A DNA stretch of 64,000 nucleotides from Gloeothece verrucosa PCC 7822 (GTDB lineage: Bacteria > Cyanobacteriota > Cyanobacteriia > Cyanobacteriales > Microcystaceae): assembly GCF_000147335.1 (NCBI RefSeq), contig NC_014501.1, positions 5,448,501 to 5,512,500 on the forward strand. The letters run 5' to 3'. The notes below the pieces were generated by a model. The model did no database searches and was not told where the DNA came from. It saw only the letters and a program-made list of their open reading frames with translations. Below are positions 1-9,616 of this stretch, one piece after another (positions within the stretch are counted from its first letter, which is position 1; each line of letters starts with the position of its first letter). Both the position numbers and the translations under genes were made by a program.

Positions 1-3000
1 CACATCAAAACTTGCCCCAACTTGATAGCGGGTTTTGCCAATTAGAACGTTGGATGCTCTTAATTTAGCCAAACCCTTGTTATAGACTATTTCGGTTTCA
101 AAAGATTCTACGCCAATATTTCCTATACTGGGTTTTTCAATATTTAGATTTCCGATGCCGCTTAAAGTAAATAAATTAAATTCTACATTAGCATCTACCT
201 TTCCGGACACTATGGCAGGTATTCCTAACGTTTTTATCGGCGTAATTTGCAAGAGTTCTAAAGGAAAGTCTTGCAAGTCAGCAATAAAATTTTCTCCCTG
301 TCGTTTTCCTCGAATTTTGGCAGGGTTTTCTGTATTATAGCTTTGCACTACTTCAAAGGAGTTGGGAATATAGGGAACAAGACAGCCTTTTTGAGAACAA
401 CGTTCTAAGGTAAACGCAAATACGTCTTTTTTGCCTTTTAAATCGAGAGATATTTGTTTTTGAACAGAGATAAAGAGGGGACCGCTTAGACGAGGTTCAA
501 AATAGCGTTTATTAATACTTAAATTAGTTAGTTCGGCATTGCCAACCAGTTGTATATTTTCTAAGGGTTTGCTGGCGGTTAACAGATTTTTTCCTATTAA
601 ACGACCTTTAAAATAAGTTTTGCCGCTTATACTAGACTGTTCTAATAATAATTCTCTCTGAATGGGAATTTGAGAAATTAATTCATCTAAAGGGACAAGA
701 CTTTTTAAATTAGAACTATACTCTATATTGAGGTTAACATTCGCATCGGGTAAAGTAGAGAGATTTGCTAGAATTATATTTCCATTCGCTTTAATATTTT
801 GTCCTTCTACCTGGATGGATACGGTTTTGGCTTGTATGGGTATGGTAGTATTGCCCGCTATAAGATCATCTAGGTTTCCTGAAAGAGCAATTTTAGCATC
901 AATGGGAGGGCAAGAGCTTTCTATGGGGGGACAAAAAGAGGTATTAGGGATATTTAAAGCTAAGATTTCCGTTTGCCATTGATTGTTATTTAACTGGGTT
1001 TTAGCGTTAATTTTGTTATCAGCTATGTTGAGTTGAGTATCGGCTTTAATGTTCAGGTCTTGATAAGAGTTTTTTCGCCTTTCTTTGGTCAAGTTTAAAA
1101 TGGATAAAAAAGAAGTTATTTGCCCGGCTACCTGAATTTTACTGCGACTTAAGCTGACGGGAATGGTTAAGTTAGGCAGAAAAGGAGATAGGGCTATTTT
1201 TTCTGTTGTTATATCAGCGTTGACTATTCCGTCATTTAAAGTGCTTTTAACGAAAACGGGACGGTTATCTAAGAGTAATTCTAGATTAGCTGTAAGATTA
1301 AGCGGCTTAAATTTATCTTTTCTATCGGTTAACAGTTGAGCAATGGAACCCGAAAAAGCGGCGCGAGTTTGTGAGATTTTCACCGGCAAGGGTAAGTCTT
1401 TTAAAAATGGATTTAAAGCGAGTTGAAAAAAGCTAACGGTTCCGTTAATATTCCCTTTTTTTAATTGGCTGCTTAAAACAACCGTTGCGCCCCCAACTTT
1501 TAATGATAAGTCAGCCATTCCACTCAGATTTGCTAGTTCTAATTGATTCAAGGTTCCTAATAATTGGATATTGGCTCTGTCTAAAGCTATTGTAGGAGTT
1601 AAACTAAAAGAATTAGCGGTTATGTCAGTTTGCCATAGATTGGTTTTTAAATTTCCTAACCCCGTTAAGGTGACTTTTCCTTCAGAGGTTTTTAATTCAG
1701 TATGGCGAACAATTAAGCTTTTATTGGCAATTAACAATTCTCCTTGTCCAGAGATATCATTAACTGATGCTACAGTGGTATTGGGGAGTTGCCATTGCAA
1801 CAAGGCTTGAGGGCTTTTCAAAGTGCCTGTTATCTGTACTTTTGCTTTTAGATTGGCTATGCTAGTTTCTAAAGGAAGTTTATAATAAACATTGATGAGT
1901 TTTTCACTGGGTAAATTGGCATTCAAAGTAAATTTGACCGGAATTTTAGCCAAGTCAAAAGCTTTTGGCTGATGGATATATTTTTGACCTTCGGTTTGAA
2001 TTAACCCTTGTCCTGCAATTTCTCCCCCAACAACGGGAATAATTTTTAGACTTTTAATTCTAAGTTCTTTTAGATTAGCTTGAAAAGTGGTGTTAAATTT
2101 TTTGAGGATAATTTTATCTAAAAATAAATCGCTAGTATTGTTGACGGTTCCGGTCACGACAGGATTAGAAAAATTGCCTTTGATTGAGAATTGGCTTTGT
2201 AAATTTCCCTGGATGGCAAATGGCAAGGACGGGACAGTTTTTTCTTTTAACTTATGCAGATTAAAAGGGTTAACATTAATCGCTAAATTTAAGCCGCTTT
2301 GCCAATCTAAATATCCCTGGACATTAGCCTTAATTTCCTGCCACTGGAACTGAAATTTTTCAAAAATCAGTTTTGTGTCTTGTACAGCCAAGTTAGCACT
2401 AATTTGAATCGGATCTTTTAACATCACAGTGGTAGCACTAATCTGACTGATGCTTAAGTCTCCTTTGCCTTGACTATTTTGGATATTTTGAAAAGAAGGA
2501 ATTTGAGCATTAACATTAGCCTGAATTTGACCTTGATTAACTTGAAAAGGCAAATGAGCCGCTAAAGATGCGATTTCATTTAGAGCTAATTTTTGGATAA
2601 TCAGTTCTACCTGACTTTGACCTGTAGGAAGTAAAGTCTTTCCTTTAAGTTTAATTTGGTTGTTGAGAGAAGCAAGAATTACATCATACTGTAGCTGTTG
2701 GCGACCCTTAAGGTCGAGAAAGTTTCCTTGTCCGTCTATCTCAATAGTTAGCGGTTTAGGTTTCTGTTTGCCTCGGGGAAGTAAGTTAATATCGGCATCT
2801 TTAATTTCAAAATCTAGGTCTAAATCCACAGGCAGTTTAATCTTTTCAAGGGGTTGTATCGGCCAATTGCCATCAGGATTTTGTTTGATATAACCATCAA
2901 TATTACTTAAAATAATTTTAATGGGTAAGCGGCGTTGCAGAAGAATTAATAAGGGATTAAATTGAGCATCAATGCGAGCAATGGTCAATTGATGGGGATA

Positions 3001-3282
3001 GTTAGGGGTTTCAGGAATAGAAGAAAAACCGAGTTGAAGGCTTGTAAGAGAATAACTTTCAACTTTTCCGAGAGAAACTTGTCGCTTAAGGGCCTCACTG
3101 AGAGTTTTTTCGAGCCAATGAGGAAGGATTTGTTTCATCAAGATACCAAACCCTACATTACCAATAACAATTAAGGTAACAGAGGTCATCCCAACAGCAA
3201 TTACTGAGGGTCGTTTAGCCGTCTGTAACAGACGATTTAAAGGATTAGTAGTAGAGTTTCTTGGTTCTGGAGAGTTAGTCAT
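1..3282 (-). CDS. TamB/DUF490-like translocation and assembly module protein (5' part only)
   Basis: The frame is open from an ATG at 3282 to the window edge (1094 codons, no stop), so the C-terminal part lies outside. Residues about 28-50 form one hydrophobic N-terminal anchor after a basic stretch. The rest is a long series of weakly similar beta-rich repeats, with phrases such as GNLDDLIAG and GIGNLNIEKPSIGNIG that recur through the protein. This is the AsmA/TamB layout. The cyanobacterial and plastid members (TIC236-like) span the periplasm and help deliver proteins or lipids to the outer membrane. It is divergent from the aldehyde dehydrogenase gene, with 161 bp between them. The family call rests on architecture and composition; the C-terminal DUF490 domain itself is not visible here. 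Confidence 0.8.
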   Translation of the reverse strand, partial: MTNSPEPRNSTTNPLNRLLQTAKRPSVIAVGMTSVTLIVIGNVGFGILMKQILPHWLEKTLSEALKRQVSLGKVESYSLTSLQLGFSSIPETPNYPHQLTIARIDAQFNPLLILLQRRLPIKIILSNIDGYIKQNPDGNWPIQPLEKIKLPVDLDLDFEIKDADINLLPRGKQKPKPLTIEIDGQGNFLDLKGRQQLQYDVILASLNNQIKLKGKTLLPTGQSQVELIIQKLALNEIASLAAHLPFQVNQGQIQANVNAQIPSFQNIQNSQGKGDLSISQISATTVMLKDPIQISANLAVQDTKLIFEKFQFQWQEIKANVQGYLDWQSGLNLAINVNPFNLHKLKEKTVPSLPFAIQGNLQSQFSIKGNFSNPVVTGTVNNTSDLFLDKIILKKFNTTFQANLKELRIKSLKIIPVVGGEIAGQGLIQTEGQKYIHQPKAFDLAKIPVKFTLNANLPSEKLINVYYKLPLETSIANLKAKVQITGTLKSPQALLQWQLPNTTVASVNDISGQGELLIANKSLIVRHTELKTSEGKVTLTGLGNLKTNLWQTDITANSFSLTPTIALDRANIQLLGTLNQLELANLSGMADLSLKVGGATVVLSSQLKKGNINGTVSFFQLALNPFLKDLPLPVKISQTRAAFSGSIAQLLTDRKDKFKPLNLTANLELLLDNRPVFVKSTLNDGIVNADITTEKIALSPFLPNLTIPVSLSRSKIQVAGQITSFLSILNLTKERRKNSYQDLNIKADTQLNIADNKINAKTQLNNNQWQTEILALNIPNTSFCPPIESSCPPIDAKIALSGNLDDLIAGNTTIPIQAKTVSIQVEGQNIKANGNIILANLSTLPDANVNLNIEYSSNLKSLVPLDELISQIPIQRELLLEQSSISGKTYFKGRLIGKNLLTASKPLENIQLVGNAELTNLSINKRYFEPRLSGPLFISVQKQISLDLKGKKDVFAFTLERCSQKGCLVPYIPNSFEVVQSYNTENPAKIRGKRQGENFIADLQDFPLELLQITPIKTLGIPAIVSGKVDANVEFNLFTLSGIGNLNIEKPSIGNIGVESFETEIVYNKGLAKLRASNVLIGKTRYQVGASFDV

Positions 3283-3443
3283 GGGGTTTAAAAATAAAGG
3301 GCATCTTTAGACTCATGCAAAAATTTTTATCTAAACTAGGTATATAAAACTATTGTTAAAAATTTATACATTTTTGGACTAAAAGGTAAAGCAAGTTACA
3401 GAATGAGAATAAATTATCTAAAAAATTCTACAAGGAGAGTGTT

Positions 3444-4916
3444 ATGGTCGCTACTGCTAGAACACAGCAGGAGATAAAAATAGGCCCAACTCAATTACTC
3501 ATTAATAATGAATGGGTAGAAAGTATCTCCGGAAAACGCTTTGAAACATTAAATCCAGCTACGGGAGAAGTAATCTGTGATGTGGCAGAAGCAGATGCAC
3601 CTGATGTAGATAAAGCAGTAAGCGCGGCGAAAAAAGCGTTTACTAGCGGTCAGTGGCCGAAAATTTCTGCTAGAGAGCGAGGAGAATTATTATATAAACT
3701 AGCAGATTTAATCGAAGCTCATAAAGAAGAACTAGCCCGCTTAGAATCTTTAGATAATGGTAAACCCATTACAGAATCACTGAGTATGGATTTACCTTTT
3801 GTGATTGCTTGTTATCGTTATTATGCGGGATGGGCCGATAAAATTCAAGGTAAAACCATTCCGATCAATGGCCCCTATTTTTGCTACACTCGTCACGAAC
3901 CTGTGGGCGTTGTCGGTCAAATTATTCCTTGGAATTTTCCGTTACTGATGCAAGCGTGGAAGTTAGCACCGGCTTTAGCCGCAGGCAATACTATCGTTCT
4001 TAAAACGGCAGAACAAACGCCTCTATCGGCTTTACGAATAGGAGAGTTAATTATAGAAGCGGGTTTTCCCCCAGGAGTGGTGAATATTTTATCGGGTTAT
4101 GGCCCCACTGCCGGAGCCGCTATTTCAAAACACATGGATATTGATAAAGTCGCGTTTACCGGTTCAACAGAAGTGGGACATCTCATTATGGAAGCGGCGG
4201 CTAAAAGTAATCTCAAGCGGGTTACTCTCGAACTCGGGGGTAAAAGTCCTAGTATTGTTTTTGCCGATGCCGACTTAGACTATACGATTAAAGGGGTGCA
4301 TCATGGCTTATTCTTTAACCAAGGTCAATGTTGTAATGCCGGTTCCCGTTTGTTTGTGGAAGAAAAGTGTTATGACGAGTTTGTCGCGAAGTCGGTAGAA
4401 CTGGCTAAACAACGTATGGTGGGCGATCCTTTTGATGCTAATACTAAACAAGGCCCTCAAGTGGATCAAGCTCAATTTGATAAAGTGATGAGCTATATTG
4501 AGTCAGGAATGCGGCAGGGGGCTAATTTAGTGACTGGAGGACATCGCGTCGGTGAACGGGGTTATTTTATTGAACCGACGGTTTTTGCAGATGTTCAAGA
4601 TGAGATGCAAATTGCTCAGGAAGAGATTTTTGGCCCTGTGATGAGTATTATTAAGTTCAAAGATATTGATGAGGTCATTGAACGAGCGAATAAAACCATC
4701 TACGGACTAGCGGCAGGGGTATGGACCAAAGATATTAGTAAAGCACTGGCTATTGCTAATAATGTGCGTGCTGGTACGGTTTGGGTAAATTGTTATCATG
4801 CTTTTGATACGGCTGCTCCTTTTGGGGGTTTTAAACAGTCGGGTATGGGGCGAGAATTAGGTGAGTACGGGTTACAGCAATATACTGAAGTAAAGACAGT
4901 GACAGTGAAGCTTTAG
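3444..4916 (+). CDS. NAD(P)-dependent aldehyde dehydrogenase (ALDH1/2-like)
   Basis: This 490-residue protein has the full ALDH superfamily fold and the normal family length. The oxyanion-hole Asn is in IIPWNFPLL (N164), the cofactor Lys in VLKTAE (K187), the Rossmann-loop motif is FTGSTEVG (about 238-245), the general-base Glu is in TLELGGKSP (E263), and the catalytic Cys in NQGQCCNAG is C297. It oxidises an aldehyde to the acid in the cytoplasm; the close match of motifs to the ALDH1/2 (retinal/betaine/aliphatic) group does not fix the substrate. An AAGGAGAG ribosome binding site sits 6 bases before the ATG. It appears monocistronic, with hairpins directly after the stop. Confidence 0.93.
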   Translation: MVATARTQQEIKIGPTQLLINNEWVESISGKRFETLNPATGEVICDVAEADAPDVDKAVSAAKKAFTSGQWPKISARERGELLYKLADLIEAHKEELARLESLDNGKPITESLSMDLPFVIACYRYYAGWADKIQGKTIPINGPYFCYTRHEPVGVVGQIIPWNFPLLMQAWKLAPALAAGNTIVLKTAEQTPLSALRIGELIIEAGFPPGVVNILSGYGPTAGAAISKHMDIDKVAFTGSTEVGHLIMEAAAKSNLKRVTLELGGKSPSIVFADADLDYTIKGVHHGLFFNQGQCCNAGSRLFVEEKCYDEFVAKSVELAKQRMVGDPFDANTKQGPQVDQAQFDKVMSYIESGMRQGANLVTGGHRVGERGYFIEPTVFADVQDEMQIAQEEIFGPVMSIIKFKDIDEVIERANKTIYGLAAGVWTKDISKALAIANNVRAGTVWVNCYHAFDTAAPFGGFKQSGMGRELGEYGLQQYTEVKTVTVKL

Positions 4917-4925
4917 TTTTTGTAG

Positions 4926-4952
4926 GGTGGGCATTGCCCACCGATTTTATTT
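4926..4952 (+). terminator. Hairpin after the aldehyde dehydrogenase gene, also a repeat-family member
   Basis: GGTGGGCA and TGCCCACC (4926-4933 and 4935-4942) form a near-perfect palindrome, realistically a 6-bp GC stem with a 5-base loop, followed by GATTTTATTT. It starts 9 bases after the stop codon. The same GTGGGCA/TGCCCAC core recurs near 12240 and, as a half-site, near 62385, so it is probably a dispersed cyanobacterial repeat serving as a terminator. Confidence 0.5.
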
Positions 4953-5475
4953 CCTATAAACCAACTGATTAAGCCAGTCCCCCAGTGATGACCGTCATTT
5001 GGGGGCTAACTGTATTTTAATGTGAGGGGTACGATTAGCAATCTTGAAGAGAAACTATCATTCTTAAAAAGATATCGACTAACTTTAATAAAAATTTATA
5101 TATTTAGCAGTCTTCTCAGTAAATATTTTGAAAGAGTTCATATTTTTTAACATCAAGAAGTTGAGCTATATTGAGGGGCTTTTTAAAGATTGTGTAAAGA
5201 CCATCCAAAAGCCCGATTTTTGTTTATTTTAGCCCCAAAAACCGGAAATATAGCAATAATTAGCCTTAATTTTAGAACAATAGAGACTAAAAATATAAGG
5301 TTTAATGTGATTTTTATTAAATACTTTTCAATATACTTTAAAGACTATTGATGATTTTTAAAGAGTTTATCAATATTTAAAAACTACTCCTTTTTGGGCT
5401 TGACTAAAAAAAAAATAGCTATTAACTTAATTTAAAGAAAGAAATGCTTTTAAATTAATAAATAAGTGAATAACT
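4953..5475. other. Intergenic region, AT-rich, one further hairpin
   Basis: No ORF of note lies in these 520 bases. A second hairpin-capable stretch runs from about 4979 to 5006 (CCCCCA pairing with TGGGGG around an ATGAC/GTCAT core). It lacks a T-run. From 5010 on the DNA is very AT-rich, with an A10 run near 5406. I see no convincing promoter for the GDSL gene. Confidence 0.5.
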
Positions 5476-6720
5476 ATGATAGATTTAGGCATCGATAACA
5501 TAGTTTTTCTAGGCGATAGTCTCACAGATAATGGCAATTATTACAACCTAACTAAGCAGGCAACTGGGATAGGGTTTCCTGATCAACCTTTTTACGCTAA
5601 AGGTTGCTTTAGTAACGGTTCAGTCTGGTCAGACTATGTTGGCACCGCACTCGGATTAAATAATATTCCTTTTACTAATTTTGCTCCTTTTACTGACCAA
5701 ATTCCTCAAAATAATCAGGCAATTAACTTTGCCATTGGTGGCGCTACTTCGGGAAGTAAAAATTTAGGATTCCCTCCAGAATACCCAGCAGGACTACAAC
5801 AACAGGTAGACGCACTTACAGGGCTGAAACAGACTCAAGTATTTAATCCCTCAGATACTTTGTATTCTTTATGGATTGGGGGAAACGATTATTTAAGTCT
5901 AAACTTATCGGCAGATAACACCAAAAAAGATACTAAAAATTTTGTTCAGCAAACTGTCGGTCAGACTATCGGCAATATCAAAACCACGTTAACGACCTTA
6001 GTTAATCAGATGGATGCTGAGCATATTATGGTATTTAATTTACCTGATTTGAGCCAAACTCCTTTAGGATTGAGCCTTAAACCTGATGCGGCTCAAACAT
6101 TAAAATCTCTGGTGACTGAGCATAATAAACAATTGGATAAAGAAATAAAGTCATTAAGTAAAACATATACCGATGTTGACTTTATCTCTATTGATATCAA
6201 TGCTCTCTTTAAAGACATAACTAAAAAGTCTAATCCGTTCAAATTTGATAATCTAACTCAAGCCGCAACAAATACAAATCTTTACGATCCTCAATTTAAC
6301 CCTCTCACCCATAAACTCACTCAGAGTCCTAATGCCGATAATTATCTCTTCTGGGATAGCGCTCATCCCACGACTAAAGCACATGGTCTTATAGCTGATT
6401 ATGTTATTAAAGCTTTAGAATCCGACAAAAATTTATCTAAAGCTAATAAAGCTGTTGATTTGACGGCTCAGAGCCAGATTGTGCCCAGTAATATCAGTAA
6501 TATTCCTGCTGTTGCCACATCAAACGATTCATTATCTGTGGTCTCAAATTTAGTTACTTCTAACCCGATTGTGTTAAATCTGAATGCGGCAGGACAAGTA
6601 CAGGTTTCCTCCTCTCAACAAGGGCAAGTAAACAATAAACTGCTTGGGCAACCCGTTAATGACTTATTTCCTACTCAACTTCAAATTCCCATCTTTCAAT
6701 TAAATTTTGCTAATAAATAA
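5476..6720 (+). CDS. GDSL/SGNH-family lipase or esterase
   Basis: This is a 414-residue SGNH hydrolase. Block I is FLGDSLTDNG with the nucleophile S15, block II Gly is in FAIGGATSG (about 85-93), block III is WIGGNDY (N137), and block V is WDSAHPT (D294, H297), so the catalytic set is complete. It resembles the phospholipase/lecithinase/hemolysin group of GDSL enzymes. No signal peptide is visible because the GDSL motif starts at residue 13. The region after about residue 330 is a Ser/Asn/Gln-rich tail of unknown role. The start is the first ATG; the ribosome binding site is weak. Its 3' end is only 2 bases from the convergent small gene at 6723. Confidence 0.85.
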   Translation: MIDLGIDNIVFLGDSLTDNGNYYNLTKQATGIGFPDQPFYAKGCFSNGSVWSDYVGTALGLNNIPFTNFAPFTDQIPQNNQAINFAIGGATSGSKNLGFPPEYPAGLQQQVDALTGLKQTQVFNPSDTLYSLWIGGNDYLSLNLSADNTKKDTKNFVQQTVGQTIGNIKTTLTTLVNQMDAEHIMVFNLPDLSQTPLGLSLKPDAAQTLKSLVTEHNKQLDKEIKSLSKTYTDVDFISIDINALFKDITKKSNPFKFDNLTQAATNTNLYDPQFNPLTHKLTQSPNADNYLFWDSAHPTTKAHGLIADYVIKALESDKNLSKANKAVDLTAQSQIVPSNISNIPAVATSNDSLSVVSNLVTSNPIVLNLNAAGQVQVSSSQQGQVNNKLLGQPVNDLFPTQLQIPIFQLNFANK

Positions 6721-6722
6721 GT

Positions 6723-6926
6723 TTAACTTTCGCTTTGATATTGTCCTGGAAATTGCTGAACACCTGTTCCATAAGACTCGGTGTATTCGGTGGGCACGTC
6801 ATCAAAAACCACTTCTTCGGTTTCGAGGTCCTGTTCAGTGGGGATAGGAATATTAAGATTATGGAGTGTTGCCATTAAATCTTCGCGATCAGTGGGGCTT
6901 AAAAATTGTTGTTCTGTATCCTCCAT
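6723..6926 (-). CDS. Small acidic hypothetical protein
   Basis: The ORF encodes 67 residues, strongly acidic (many Glu/Asp) with no hydrophobic segment, Cys pair or recognised domain. The first half (EDTEQQFLSPTDREDLMATL) looks helical; the C-terminus is Gly/Gln/Ser-rich. Support for its being real is an AGGAGA ribosome binding site about 7 bases before the ATG and its placement in an otherwise empty gap. It is convergent with the GDSL gene. I do not recognise it and cannot assign a function. Confidence 0.5.
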   Translation of the reverse strand: MEDTEQQFLSPTDREDLMATLHNLNIPIPTEQDLETEEVVFDDVPTEYTESYGTGVQQFPGQYQSES

Positions 6927-7020
6927 TTGCCTTCTCCTAATTGCTCAACTGATTTGCACTCTAGCTAAGTTTGATTAAAGTTGAACTCCTCAAATAGTTA
7001 GAACCTTTAAACTGAGGAGC

Positions 7021-7055
7021 ATACACCCAAGGTAAAGCCTACTTTTTCATCAGCC
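7021..7055 (-). repeat. Displaced, mutated copy of the 3' part of the SQR gene
   Basis: 33 of 35 bases match 7185-7219 inside the neighbouring oxidoreductase gene, in the same orientation. Read on the minus strand it encodes LMKK-stop-ALPWVY, where the gene has LMKKYALPWVY; one substitution makes a TAG. It is a microduplication or the residue of a lost second gene copy. Confidence 0.75.
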
Positions 7056-7082
7056 GCTAAATAAAATAAATTTTTTACTGAG

Positions 7083-7102
7083 GTGCGGAAGTCGTTCCGC
7101 AC
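7083..7102. terminator. Hairpin downstream of the SQR gene
   Basis: GTGCGGAA and TTCCGCAC make a perfect 8-bp stem with a GTCG loop, 14 bases after the stop codon of the minus-strand oxidoreductase gene. On the minus strand the downstream bases are ctcagtaaaaaat, which is not a clean T-run, so termination is likely but not certain. Confidence 0.45.
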
Positions 7103-7115
7103 GCAACCAACAACT

Positions 7116-8396
7116 TTACTTTTTCCCTTGTAATTTCCTTAAAAAGCTTCCCTCAAACGCTTGACCTTTTAACATCCGATTCCAATAAACCCAAGGTAAA
7201 GCATACTTTTTCATCAGCCACATGGTGTAATGTTCTTGAGTTTGATCGATGGGAAACGTTGAAATCGGATTACCATCATAATCAAACTCAGCCATAATAG
7301 TTTTGCCTATCCCTGTGACTAAAGGACAGCAAGTATAGCCATTGTAATACCCATTTAAAGCTTGTTTATTGATGAAAGCGAGTAAGTTTTCTACTAAAAC
7401 CGGTGCTTCTCCTCGCACCGCCGCCGCCGTTTTAGAAGTGGGTAAAGACGAAGCATCCCCTAAACTAAAGACATTGGGATAAACTTTGTGTTGTAGGGTA
7501 TGTTTATGCACATCTACCCATCCCAAAGCCGGCGCAGCAGGTGTGGCTAATTTACTATTTTTAATAAAATCTGGGGCACTCATAGGGGGGGCAACATGAA
7601 TCAAATCATAAGGAAGGGTAACTTCTTGAACACCCCCATCAGTGCTGACATCAAAAACCGCCTCTTTACTATCCGCTTTAATTTCTTTGAGATTATGTTT
7701 AAATTTTAGGTCGATGCCTTTTCGTTCAACCACTTTCATTAAAGTTGGGGCATAAGCATCAACGGCAAAAATTTTAGCGGTGGCTGCACAATAAGTTATT
7801 TTTGTTTTCTGACGGACTCCGTTTTTACGGAAAATATCATCGGCTAAGTACATAATTTTTTGGGGCGCGCCAGCACATTTAATGGGCGTTGCTGGAAAGG
7901 TAAAAATCGCATTCCCGCCCGCAAAATTATTGAGCAATTCCCAAGTATAAGGAGCAATTTCAAAAATATAATTACTACACACACCTCCTTTACCTAAAGC
8001 TTCGGGTAATCCTTTGATCAGATGCCAGTCAATTTGAATTCCCGCCGCTACTACAAGATAATCATAAAAAACTTGAGTTCCTTGATGAGTGACCACTAAA
8101 TTATTATCAGGGTCTAACTTTTCTACATAATCTTTCAGCCATTTAGCTTGAGCGGGGATAAGCTCTTGTTCATCTTTAACGGTATCAAGAGCATGATATT
8201 GTCCTGCCCCGACAAGCGTCCAGGCGGGTTGATAAAAGTGTTTGTCGGATGGTTCAATAATGGCTATATCTAACTTACTATTTTGACGCAGAAGTTGAGC
8301 CGCTACCGTTATGCCTCCTGCTCCTCCCCCAATGATGACAATTTGATGGTGTACGGTTTTTGAAGAGAGATCTGTTGAGCTTGCTGTAGTTTGCAT
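7116..8396 (-). CDS. Sulfide:quinone oxidoreductase-like flavoprotein (type II-like)
   Basis: The 426-residue FAD protein has the dinucleotide motif IVIIGGGAGG (19-28), the second FAD motif FSLGDASSLP (310-319) and the phrase EPSDKHFYQPAWTLVGAG typical of sulfide:quinone reductases. Candidate redox Cys are C174 (IKCAGAPQK) and C356/C357 (GYTCCPLVTG). C140 and C203 are also present. The pattern fits the type II (mitochondrial SQOR/HMT2-like) group, which oxidises sulfide to sulfane sulfur and passes electrons to quinone at the membrane surface. The C-terminal amphipathic MWLMKKYALPWVYWNRM could be the membrane contact. The start is an ATG. It could instead be another member of the pyridine nucleotide-disulfide family; the substrate is not proven by sequence. 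Confidence 0.82.
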   Translation of the reverse strand: MQTTASSTDLSSKTVHHQIVIIGGGAGGITVAAQLLRQNSKLDIAIIEPSDKHFYQPAWTLVGAGQYHALDTVKDEQELIPAQAKWLKDYVEKLDPDNNLVVTHQGTQVFYDYLVVAAGIQIDWHLIKGLPEALGKGGVCSNYIFEIAPYTWELLNNFAGGNAIFTFPATPIKCAGAPQKIMYLADDIFRKNGVRQKTKITYCAATAKIFAVDAYAPTLMKVVERKGIDLKFKHNLKEIKADSKEAVFDVSTDGGVQEVTLPYDLIHVAPPMSAPDFIKNSKLATPAAPALGWVDVHKHTLQHKVYPNVFSLGDASSLPTSKTAAAVRGEAPVLVENLLAFINKQALNGYYNGYTCCPLVTGIGKTIMAEFDYDGNPISTFPIDQTQEHYTMWLMKKYALPWVYWNRMLKGQAFEGSFLRKLQGKK

Positions 8397-8495
8397 GGTG
8401 TTAGGTTGAAAAAATGTTATAACATTCTACCTAACCGTTGTGTTGTTGGTTTTATCGTTTACTTATTTTTAACACTTGAGCTTAGAAAGCTCTCC

Positions 8496-9584
8496 TTAAG
8501 GGTGTAAGTAGAATGCCACGCCTAAAATGGCATATAAAATTAATAAAAATGCGCCTTCTAGCCAATTAGATTGACCATCAGAACTGATAGAATTTGTAAT
8601 CAGTATGGCAGCTACAACTGAAAAAATCCCAAAAACGTTAAATTCTAAGGTTAGAGTGCTGGGAAAAAATAAACTCACTAAAATGAGGACGGGAGTGACA
8701 AATAAAACCACTTGTAAAGTTGAACCAATGGCTACAGCTACTGATAAATCCATTTGATTTTTTCGCGCGGCTGAAACACAAGTTAAATATTCCACCACGC
8801 CTCCAAATAAAGGCAATAAAATAATTCCTGTAAATAACTCAGTCAAGCCTAATACTTTTACGGTTTCTTCTAGACTGCCCACCAAAATTTCTGATACCAC
8901 AACCAAGGCGAGAGTACAGACCAACAAAATGATGATCGGTTTGCCTAATGGGGACTTTTTTTCTTCAGCATGATCCGACCCTTCTTGATGGTTTTCCGGT
9001 TCAATTTCTTTGATTTTTTTCACATCTTGAGAAGGTTTGAGAGAATAAATTATGCTCAAACCATAACAAATGAGTAATAAAATCGAGGCGACATAAGAAA
9101 ACTCTTGAATCGGTAATAAGGGCAGCCCAACTGATGTATAGTGAATCGCACTTGGAGTTAGCATAACGAGAATAGCCAGCAGCAAAGAGGAGCCATTTAG
9201 ACGGGCAACTTCTGGCTCAAAATTTTGTGTCCCAAAGCGTAAACCTCCTAACACCATTGCCAGACCTAATCCCAAGAGCAAATTAGCAATAATAGCCCCT
9301 AAAATACTGGCTTGAACTACCTCGACTAAGCCGGCTCTCAGGGCAACAATTGAGACAACCATCTCGGTTAAATTTCCGAAAGTAGCATTTAATAATCCCC
9401 CAAGCGTGGCCCCAATTACCTCGGCAATTTCTTCTGTTGCTTCAGCAATAAAAGCGGCTAAAGGGACAATACCCAAAGCTGAGAAAACAAAGACTAAAAT
9501 CGGCGATAATTTCAGCCACTCGCTAACAATGGCAATGGGGACAAAGATCAGCATTCCGAAGAGAATTTTATCTTTAGTTGACAT
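8496..9584 (-). CDS. Calcium/proton antiporter of the CaxA family
   Basis: The protein is almost entirely hydrophobic, with about 11 membrane segments and two inverted CaCA repeats. Repeat 1 contains EIAEVIGATLGGLLNATFGN and repeat 2 contains LPLFGGVVEYLTCVSAARKN, the Glu-bearing signatures of CAX exchangers. An acidic cytoplasmic loop (KEIEPENHQEGSDHAEE) separates the halves. It exports Ca2+ in exchange for protons and is linked to salt and alkaline tolerance in cyanobacteria. The frame can start at a TTG (9620) that overlaps the upstream esterase stop by 4 bases, or at ATG 9584. I chose the ATG because the hydrophobic helix starts right after MSTKDKILFG, but neither site has a strong ribosome binding site. 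Co-transcription with the esterase is likely. Confidence 0.88.
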   Translation of the reverse strand: MSTKDKILFGMLIFVPIAIVSEWLKLSPILVFVFSALGIVPLAAFIAEATEEIAEVIGATLGGLLNATFGNLTEMVVSIVALRAGLVEVVQASILGAIIANLLLGLGLAMVLGGLRFGTQNFEPEVARLNGSSLLLAILVMLTPSAIHYTSVGLPLLPIQEFSYVASILLLICYGLSIIYSLKPSQDVKKIKEIEPENHQEGSDHAEEKKSPLGKPIIILLVCTLALVVVSEILVGSLEETVKVLGLTELFTGIILLPLFGGVVEYLTCVSAARKNQMDLSVAVAIGSTLQVVLFVTPVLILVSLFFPSTLTLEFNVFGIFSVVAAILITNSISSDGQSNWLEGAFLLILYAILGVAFYLHP

Positions 9585-9616
9585 AATTTCAATGGGGATC
9601 AGAAGGTGGGCTAAGT

